From Lathyrus oleraceus (taxonomy: Eukaryota; Streptophyta; Magnoliopsida; Fabales; Fabaceae): a DNA stretch of 64,000 nt. The number at the start of each line of letters is the position of its first letter. Within the stretch, counting starts at the first letter, position 1. The translations under genes and the position numbers were made by a program. The stretch lies in the NCBI RefSeq assembly GCF_024323335.1, contig NC_066584.1, forward strand, positions 429,264,319-429,328,318. Direction: 5' to 3'. Under the pieces are notes generated by a model that worked only from the letters and a program-made list of their open reading frames with translations, ran no database searches and was not told the origin of the DNA. Below, in pieces: positions 55,701 to 64,000 of this stretch.

Positions 55701-56092
55701 CTGATGAGGACATCTCAAGGTACTCGAATCGAAAGATTGAAAGTGACCGATCCCGGAGGAGGGGCCTGGCCCTAAATCCGAACGGATCCTGATGTCTGAT
55801 GGGAAAGTAAAGTGAGAGGTAGTGCTTCCCGAATCACAGTTGGTTGCACCAACAATGGTGGCTGAACATAAAGTCTGTATCCTGGATATTGAACCTAGGG
55901 ATGTGTATCTACCTGGGGCAGTGTTTTTCTCACAGAAATATGAGAAATCAGAGAAGACTGAATGGGTAAAGACTCAGAATGACACGTTGAATCCAGCTGA
56001 AGGAAAGCGCTGACAGTTACCTGGCGTGAGGCAGTTGTACCCAGTGAACGAAGCATGTTGTTAACCAAGAAGTGTGACCTCGCGCGTACCGC

Positions 56093-56632
56093 ATGGAAGA
56101 ATTGGTTGAAAAGGATCCTTCCTCCTCAAGACGATTGTGGGGCAAATGGACAAACAGTTATGAATGTCCATTCGTGGTCAAGAGGGTCCCATCTGACAGA
56201 ACCTTGTTGTTAATGACCACGGATGACGACGATTTTCCATTCCCTGTGAATGCGGACGCAGTTAGAAAATACTTCGTGAAAGAGACCCGCTGGACAAAAA
56301 AAAAAAGAATAAAGAGTCCAGGCAAAAATGGGCATCCCGGCGAACCAAGAAAAAGAGAAAGGTTCGGGCAAAAGTTAGGGATAATAAAAGAAAAGAAATG
56401 TACACCCGGCAAGTTGAAAACCCGCAAGGGCGACTTGGGCAAAAAAGGGTATCCCGGTGGACTGAAACCCGAAAGGGCGGTTCAGGCAAAAGAGGGAATG
56501 AAACGAACAACTGCGTCCAGCATGATCGTTTGTGCTCTTGATGACTTGGCTAATCTCCGACAGAGACCGATCAGAAGCGTCTTGTTCAGAAGACAGAAGG
56601 TGCGGAAAGTCCTGAGGACATATGAGATGTAA
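56093..56632 (+). pseudogene. Integrase C-terminal remnant fused to a basic tail (179 codons)
   Basis: The frame reads GKWTNSYECPFVVKRVPSD, then DDDDFPFPVNADAVRKYFV, the conserved end of Ogre integrase/pol. The frame then stays open for about 115 codons through normally untranslated sequence, giving a Gly/Lys-rich basic tail with KGDLGKKGYPGGLKPERAV. The catalytic core is absent. In A the same tail frame is open only at 39979-40197. Confidence 0.75.
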
Positions 56633-57400
56633 CTGAGTTGGAACCCGATGAGATCGCAGTTTCACGTTGCCATTAGGATAGATTTTTCTTTTATGTGCAA
56701 TCACCTCTTTCCAGGGTTTGCTTCCTGTGTGTTGCTCAATTGTGAGCCATCTTTTATTCCAGTCAAATAAAGCGTGTGTTCGATCAAGTAAATTTTGTTT
56801 TTTGTGTCATTACTGTTTTGATTACGAAAACATTTATTCATTTTGATAAGAATATTTGCATTTTGAAACATAGAGGTCCCTTCTGATGCATGCTTGTGAG
56901 ATTGAAATCTGGAAATCTTACTTGGAGGTCTGAGTGACCTAAGTGTTAAAATACCAGAACACCTGGGGCATACCTGGGGCACGTTTTTATCTGACGATCT
57001 CTTGTGCAAGTACTGTTAGATATATTCATTCACTTGTCGGTGGTAATATGAACCTTTTTGACAAGAGATCCCCTCAGAGTCCAACCAGGGGCAAGGGATA
57101 GATGAACCGTGAAAAGACGGTGAAGGATTACGACGACGATCCTGGAAAGTTAATCAAGAAGACTCTTCAAAGTCTGATGATTGGAAAGTATGTATGAATA
57201 CCAGGAGCTCGATCCCCGTGGAGTACGGACGAGATTTGGAATACAAGATGATGGAGCAGAAAAGTCCAGAAGAGTCTGGGAGTTCTTAAAAGTGGAAAGT
57301 CAGCACTATGGGTGGATGATGGATACTGGTGTTCGACGAGTCGACCGACACCCCTGTCAAACAAGCTGTATCTCCCCAGAGGATTGAGAGTGTGATCTCC
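56633..57400 (+). other. 3' region of B, unique part
   Basis: Collinear with A. No gene is recognised; overlapping short ORFs on both strands lack conservation with A. Confidence 0.5.
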
Positions 57401-58520
57401 CTGGCAGATTCGAGATCGTTGTCTCCTCAGCAAGCCTGAAGGTTATCACGTCCCCAGCCCAAGTCAGTATTGAAGCTATCAGAGTTATTTCCCCTGCAGA
57501 GATGCCTGTAGACAGTACCTTCTTTCCCCAGCAGATCTAAGGATTGCTTCTCCCCAGCAGGCCTGTGCTTGCAGATTTCCCCAGTTGAGAATCCCCGCTG
57601 AGCGCCTGACAGTTATTTTCCTCGGGAGCACCCCAGTGGAGTTTATCCGTGGACCGTTGGTGTGTCCCCCGACAATTGGTTTTCGTGATGCTATTATCTC
57701 CAGTATGGCCGTCAGTGCTTATCCTAAGCAGGTTTGTGGGAATTCATCTCCAGTATGATATAACGTGTTATCATCCTCAACAGAGTTGTTACTCTCACCA
57801 CTATGGTTGTTCTCTCCACCAGGATCGTTCTCCTCAGCAGAATGGTGTTGGTTTTTCCTCAGCAAGTTCCCCGAGTGGAGCGGGTCTCATGAAATACATC
57901 TCCAGCAGTGATTCTCCTACATATGGATTGGTTGGGTCGTCCCTAATGGAATAGCATTTATTTCTCCAGCAGAGTTCATCCTACCAGTGGATTGGACGGG
58001 TTTCTGTAGTAGACTGATATCTGTATCCCCAGCGGAGTTTACCTTTTCCCAGCAGCAGTGCTATTCTTCAACATGAGTGTGAAGTTGCTTTACCATTCCT
58101 CAAGCAGAGCTCCCCGCAGAATATTTCCCCAAGAGGAGTCTCCCCACGGAGTCAGAGTATCTGATCATTTTGGCTCCCTGGCCAGGGTTCATTTGCATTT
58201 TGCATGTAGTAATCATTGCATCTTCAAAAATCGCGTAGCATTTCCATTCCTAAATGGGGCATTACGCCATAGAAAAATTCAAACATATGCATTCATGTGT
58301 TCGAAACCCCATCAAACCGTATTCCCTGCAGAGACGGATTTTTGTTCAACCTGTACAACGCATTGGCTACAGTTACTCCAGTCAACATTTGGTGTTTATA
58401 ATCCCCACAGAGGTTTATTTCCTCACCTGTTGGTGACAGAAAGTTTGTTTCTCCCTAGTGAGGCCCCCTGCAAGTGTTCAGCATAGCCCTGTCATCTTGA
58501 GAATGTCAGTATACCCAGTC
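57400..58520 (+). repeat. CCCCAGCAG-rich degenerate repeat region of B
   Basis: CTCCCCAGCAG(A/G) and close variants recur irregularly (for example at about 57527, 57551, 57578, 57965, 58027 and 58043). CCCCAGCAG is the exact reverse complement of CTGCTGGGG, the last nine bases of this element's PBS. Confidence 0.65.
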
Positions 58521-58599
58521 ATGCGTAAGTGTCTGGTCTTCTTTTGATGTCGGTAAACATCCTCTTTCGATGTTCATAACGTCGCTATCCCTTCCCTAG

Positions 58600-59140
58600 T
58601 GAAGATTACTCCTCTCCGTTGGTGTCGATAAACGTCGAGTTTTTTCTAGTTATCCGATGATGTCTAGTTGTACCCCTCTCCATGCAGAGTTACCTCTCCG
58701 TTGGTGTCGATAAACGTCGAGTTTTTTCTAGTTATCCGATGATGTCTAGTTGTACCCCTCTCCATGCAGAGTTACCTCTCCGTTGGTTTCGATAAACGTC
58801 GAGTTTTTCCTAGTTATCCGATGATGTCTAGTTGTACCCCTCTCAATGCAGAGTTACCTCTCCGTTGGTTTCGATAAACGTCGAGTTTTTCCTAGTTATC
58901 CGATGATGTCTAGTTGTACCCCTCTCCATGCAGAGTTACCTCTCCGTTGGTTTCGATAAACGTCGAGTTTTTCCTAGTTATCCGATGATGTCTAGTTGTA
59001 CCCCTCTCCATGCAGAGTTACCTCTCCGTTGGTTTCGATAAACGTCGAGTTTTTCCTAGTTATCCGATGATGTCTAGTTGTACCCCTCTCCATGCAGAGT
59101 TACCTCTCCGTTGGTTTCGATAAACGACGAGTTTTTCCCA
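58600..59140 (+). repeat. 82-bp minisatellite of B (about 6.5 units)
   Basis: Unit starts GTTACCTCTCCGTTGGT at 58689, 58771, 58853, 58935, 59017 and 59099, exactly 82 bp apart, with a partial unit before. The first units read GGTGTCGATAAACG, the later ones GGTTTCGATAAACG. A has only scattered single relatives of this unit. Confidence 0.95.
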
Positions 59141-59172
59141 GTCGTCCGTTGACGTCTGGTTGTGTTTCTCTC

Positions 59173-59580
59173 ATTCCCATTCATCTGTAAATGTCTGGTC
59201 GATCTTTTTGGTGTCTGTAAACATCATCTTTCGATGTCTGTAAACGTCGAGTCTTCCCATTCATCAGTAAATGTCTGGTCGATCTTTTTGGTGTCTGTAA
59301 ACATCATCTTTCGATGTCTGTAAACGTCGAGTATTCCCATTCATCTGTAAATGTCTGGTCGATCCTTTTGGTGTCTGTAAACATCATCTTTCGATGTCTG
59401 TAAACGTCGAGTCTTCCCATTCATCAGTAAATGTCTGGTCGATCTTTTTGGTGTCTGTAAACATCATCTTTCGATGTCTGTAAACGTCGAGTATTCCCAT
59501 TCATCTGTAAATGTCTGGTCGATCCTTTTGGTGTCTGTAAACATCATCTTCCGATGTCTGTAAACGTCGAGTTTTCTCCC
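59173..59580 (+). repeat. 80-bp minisatellite of B with 160-bp higher-order unit
   Basis: Units start near 59173, 59253, 59333, 59413 and 59493. Two variants alternate: one with CTTCCCATTCATCAG and GATCTTTTTGG (59253, 59413), the other with ATTCCCATTCATCTG and GATCCTTTTGG (59333, 59493). The array is therefore a dimeric higher-order repeat. The same 80-bp unit is present six times in A without alternation. Confidence 0.93.
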
Positions 59581-60066
59581 ATTCATCCGTTGATGTCTGG
59601 TCGAGTCTCCCCAGTCATTCATTAATGTCTGGTTACCTCTCCGTTGGTTTCGATAAACGTCGAGTTTTTCCTGGTCGTCCCCAGTTGGTTACCTCTCCGT
59701 TGGTCTTGGTAAACGTTGAGTTTTTCCCATTTCGTCCGTTGACGTATGGTTGTATCCCTCCCAGTTATTCAATAATGTCTGGTTACCTCTCTGTTGGTCT
59801 TGGTAAACGTCGAGTTTTTCCTAGTTGTCCGTTGGCATCTAGTTGTGATTTCTTTTCCCATTCATCATCGTTGTGATGTCTGGATGTGATCGTACCCTTT
59901 GAAAACAAAAAACAAAACAAAATACCCAGTAATAAATATCAAATCCCAGTGGACGTTTCCATTGGTGGATCCCTGTATTGTGCAAATTCTACGGTTCTTG
60001 GTATTCAATCCCTGTTTACCCCGAAAGTCTGACAGCCGTTGCTCTCATCCATTCGGGTTCCCAGCT
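59581..60066 (+). other. End of the B 3' region
   Basis: Diverged relatives of the 82-bp unit (59635-59830) are followed by an A-rich stretch and AAATATCAAATCCCAGTGG, collinear with 36544-36830 of A. No coding sequence is seen. Confidence 0.6.
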
Positions 60067-60083
60067 GATTGAATAGGGGCAGC
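60067..60083 (+). other. Polypurine-like tract of element B
   Basis: GATTGAATAGGGGCAGC abuts the 3' LTR; it is identical in A. Confidence 0.6.
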
Positions 60084-63000
60084 TGTAGCACCTCAAATTT
60101 GCACCTATCATTGTACATACATTTTCATGTTAGGTCATAACATATCATGATCCATTGCATAGCATTTGCATTGTCCCTCAGTTGCCTCAAGAGCAAGCAA
60201 TCAAGAATTAGGTCAAATTAATCTCCTGATCAGTCAACCAAGCAAGCAAAGGAATTTCTCATTGAACCAAGGCCTTGGGGTTTGTCCAACAAGTTCACAT
60301 GGCTTGGAGGTCTATTTGAAGTATTTTGGTCAAGGGTTGAAAACTCAGAGGTCAGCAGTTCCTGCCCAGACAGTCAAAAACCCTAAAAAAAAGTCAACTG
60401 TCAGTCAAAGCAGTGGATGGTGGTCATTCTTGTGGAATTTGGGCACCATGATCAATAATCAAGAGTTCATACAACTTGGGACATCATTTGAAGTCAAGTT
60501 CTCAAGGAATTAGGGTTTGGAAGTCATCAGTCAATGCACAATCAGTCAGAAACCCTAAAAGTCAACTGTTGGTCAACTGTCCATTTAATCAGTGATTTGA
60601 TGATTGGAATTGGTTTGTGAGAGTTCATTCATGTCCAAATAGTCATCATATATCATGCCAAACACCATCATGGAAGAATTTGAAGCCAGATCATGAATTT
60701 CCCAAAATGGAAACTGGGCCTGTAACTGAAACTTACTAAAAATGGAAAGTTTTGATCCTCAAACTTACATCATGATACAAGCCTCAAATGAATTTTTGCC
60801 CAACATGAAAGTTGAAGATCTTGTTCTCCCATTTCCAAAAAGTCCTAGAACTCTCAATTCCCATGTGTGGTTGGCAAGTTATGATCGAATCGATTTCAGA
60901 AAATCTTGAACTTCAAAGGGCCATATCTCCCAAACCGTTTGGCCAATTTTGGTGGGGTTTTTTCCTACAAGTCACATTTGATCCCCTCTTTCCAAAAATA
61001 TAAATTTCATGAGCCAAAACTTCACCAATCAAAATGGCATATTTTGACCTTTTTCATTTAAATGAAAGTTTGACCAAGAGTTGACTTTTTGATTTAAACA
61101 TTTTTTCAACATTTGGCCAATTGGATCAGCCCATAAATGTCATTTAGAATGTGTTTGCAAAGTCAAAATATGCAGCACATGTGAATCATACTTGGTTGCT
61201 TGAATTGTAAGAAAGATACAATTGCACCATACTTGTCCTTGCATCCACCATGCCTTGCCTTGTACCTCAAAAGGACAGCAATTATGCAGCATTTCTTCTG
61301 TCATTAGAGCCTCATTATGCAGCCAAATAACCAATTGTACATAAAGCCATGCCTCACTTGCTTAAGATTTGGAAAATGAGTACAAAGCAATCATTCATCC
61401 ATGCTTCCACACCTTAATTTGTACTGTCACACCATACTGCAGCAAAGGAAACACCTTGGCCCTTGCTCAAAACCACACTCATCCAAAACTGAACCCTGCT
61501 AGCAACACAAGACAGCAGAGGTTGTAGTGACCACCTGTCATGAAAAAACTGCAGCAAAAGGACCAACTTCCCATTCTCAAAAACAATTCATTTTCTTGGC
61601 CAAGGATTTTGGCTGTCAAAAGAAGAAGAACAAAACCTGCCTTGAAAATCCAAGAGTTGCAGTCAGTTTGTTTTTTTTTTGCATTTTCTGTCCAAGCATA
61701 ATGAACTAAAACACAATGTTTTCAAACATCATATAGCAGACCACAAAGAACCTTCACTGAATTTCCAACCAGAAAACCCTTGGCCATTTCTTCACAAACC
61801 TGCCACAAACCAAGACCAACTACAAACACTCTTGACATTCCTCTTAAAACACACCATGCTGTGCACTTAAAGGACAACCATACCATGCCATATTTAATGC
61901 AGCAAAGTACAAGCAATTTTTCTGTCATTTTTGAAGGACAGTAGTAACAGCAGGGCATGGTATATTGGCTTTCACTAGTAGTAGCAGTGGCAGGAGAAAA
62001 AACCATTTGGCCAAGGCAAATGAGGGAATGCATTCTGATTCTAAAAAGCACATTGCAGCAGGGGATGATCCCAGACACCTTACCTTGGCCATGACAAAAA
62101 CACACCTGTCATAAGAAAACCAAGGGCAGGCACACAAAGAAGGGCCAACACTCAACAGTAGGGGTTTTTCTCTTTGCTGAAAAGTGGCAAGGGCATTTTC
62201 AAAAACAGGAGGGCAAGACCTTAATCCCATTCTTTTTCTGTCATGAGAAACCATTAGCATACCACAACACTTTCACTAATCCTAAAAGTCTCACCTTGCT
62301 TGTGCATTTTCTGCCAAAACCTTGTCCACCACAACCAACTCAGACTTGGCCTTGCCACAACCACATGACAGCATTCACTTACCCTGCTAGGTGCATCTCA
62401 CTCTTTCTGCCCAAAATAACACAGACCTAACCCTACCATTTTGCATTCCATTTTCTTATGTCCAAAACCTCCAAAACCTAAACCTGGCCATTGCATTTTC
62501 CATAACCTTTCATTATGTTGAACCACTAGCATTCACCAAAAGAAAACACATTCTGCAGCAGAAGAGGACTCCTCCTAACTGCATTAATTCTGCCTTGCTT
62601 GGGCCTATCAAAACCGGTCTGCAGCAAGAACAACTCTTGGCCAATGCTCAAACCATACTCTCCAACATTCTCTGTCATGGCAGCCTACCCCAACCAACTT
62701 GACCTAGCCTTGCCAATGCAACCAAATGCATACACTCCCTCACCCTAAGACTGCACCAACTCACTTGGCCATTTGCAGTTTTTTTGTCATCAACACAGTA
62801 GAACAAGCATCCATTCAACCTTGCTTGGCAAACAAACCTCACTTGCATTTCTCTGTCATAAAAACCTTGCAGCAGCAGACTAACCTGTGAGTTTTCACTC
62901 TCTCAAGCTTCACCTTGCTTTTTGCATTCTTCAAAACCCTGTCCAAAACACAACAGAACCTTGGCATTTACACTACACTCAAACCTCACCCTTGCTATGC

Positions 63001-64000
63001 ATTTTCATTTTGCTGTCAAACACCAAAACCACACCTTGACCTTGTCTTGTTGGCTCATCATCAAAGAGGTTGAACATTGAATTTCACTCCAAGCATCCAC
63101 AAAGTCAAACAACTCTCATCATTCATCATCTAGGACTCTAAGGGACAATTAGTTCACTTCAATTCCATCAAAAAGCATCAGCAACACAACTGCTCCTCCA
63201 AATTGGTAAGTTTTCAACTTCCACCATTTCTAAAATTGACACATGTTTTGAATAGGCCTTTCAATGCTGAGTACCATGATGCTTTCCTTTTTGAAAATGA
63301 TTGCTTGTCCATGAAGATATGTTGAGATAAAGTTTGGTGCTCGAAAATGTTTCTTTTGATTTCTTGATGTGCAGTTCAAATTAATGAAAATAGGGTTTGG
63401 ATTGTTGTTGTATGTTGTTTGATGATCACAATGGTATGCTCAATTGGCATTTTTGGGAGAAAATTGAGAAATTCGAATTTGGGGATGAATGAACATGAAC
63501 CCTAGATTCCAATGTGTATTTTCCCAGAATTTTCTTCATTCCCACGTGCTGCATGGCTTAAATTCCCTCTTCCAATCAAAACATTCCATTCCAAGGGCCA
63601 AAACGACTGTGTTTGGTTAAGTGACTCATAATATTACCAAATTGCCATCCTTGTTTTATTATTTCATTTAATTTCATGGCCTTCTTACAAAAATCATAAA
63701 AGCTTCAATTTTCATCCAATTTGAATGGGATTTTTTGTGTTGTGTTCATCATAATCTCTACTTTTTTATCATTATTTTTCCAGAATTTTTGGATGAATGG
63801 TTTTTAAATGGCCTTAGGGTTTGTGACATGTGACCAAATTTTGTACACCTTGCCAAATCAATTGTGAAATGATGAGAATGTATCCAATGGCTCTCAAATT
63901 TTTTGTGCTTAAACTAGACACATTCATGGTGATTTTGGTATAAAGTTTGTGAATTTATCATTTGTGGTTTGTGAGATATGATTTTTAGAATTAGGGTGTG
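60084..64000 (+). repeat. 3' LTR of element B (first 3,917 bp; cut by window end)
   Basis: Collinear with 45292-49208 at an offset of 14,792 bases. I see three differences: near 45571/60363 (A/C), 46909/61701 (C/T) and 47191/61983 (A/G). The LTR end, the right target duplication (expected ACTGG) and the remainder of the A 5' LTR lie outside the window. Confidence 0.92.

Larger units (their letters stand above)
45292..64000 (+). mobile_element. Element B: non-autonomous Ogre-like element, plus strand, runs off window
   Basis: 5' LTR 45292-51899, PBS 51902-51918, leader, gag-like ORF 53045-54337, collapsed pol 54587-56632, repeat-rich 3' region to 60083, 3' LTR from 60084. Same family as A, opposite orientation. 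The visible 3.9 kb of the two LTRs differ at about three positions, so the insertion is very recent (order of 30,000 years at 1.3e-8 per site per year, an assumed rate). It sits inside the 5' LTR of A. Confidence 0.88.

Overview
The window reads as intergenic, repeat-dense nuclear DNA of a higher plant. The Ogre-like (Ty3/gypsy, Tat lineage) elements with 6.6-7.1 kb LTRs, the Sirevirus-type Ty1/copia element and the legume-style LTR ends point to a legume, most likely tribe Fabeae (pea, vetch, lentil relatives). The species is inference. I found no convincing host protein-coding gene; almost everything is explained by nested retrotransposons.

Layout. 1-6380: old degenerate repeats, including a partial LTR, two tRNA-like pseudogenes on the minus strand, a MITE-like stretch and a tandem array of a TRIM-like element. 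6380-18020: a decayed minus-strand Ty3/gypsy element (RNase H, linker, integrase). It is split by an about 8 kb composite insertion (about 6950-14972), which holds another large LTR, a plus-strand integrase fragment and local duplications, and again by a clean 1,873-bp solo LTR (15078-16950, target duplication AAGGT). 18021-28387: a young, structurally complete Sirevirus-type Ty1/copia element with two 1,098-bp LTRs, target duplication CTTAT, iMet PBS, gag, pol, an additional env-position ORF of about 800 codons and two polypurine tracts. It is disabled by two in-frame stops and has gag and pol in different frames. 28388-29392: a diverged tandem duplication cut by the copia insertion.

29393-64000: two related non-autonomous Ogre-like elements in opposite orientation. 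Element A (minus) runs from its 3' LTR at 29393 to a truncated 5' LTR ending at 45291. Element B (plus) starts at 45292 inside A's 5' LTR and leaves the window within its own 3' LTR. Each keeps an uninterrupted 430-codon gag-like ORF, a collapsed pol (RT, RNase H and integrase-tail remnants with an internal A34 tract) and a 3.4 kb 3' region containing 80/82-bp minisatellites. The LTRs of B differ at about 3 sites in 3.9 kb, so B is very young; A is somewhat older, which fits B nested in A.

The most interesting points are: (1) a plant-type promoter and leader (TATATAAA, CT-rich leader with telo-box, ACCATGG start) directly upstream of the copia env-position ORF; (2) preservation of only the gag-like ORF in two Ogre derivatives that differ at about 57 of 430 residues; (3) independent expansion, including a 160-bp higher-order unit, of the 3' minisatellites in the two sister elements; (4) PBS echoes: a PBS-like copy in U5 and many PBS-complementary CCCCAGCAG motifs in the 3' region.
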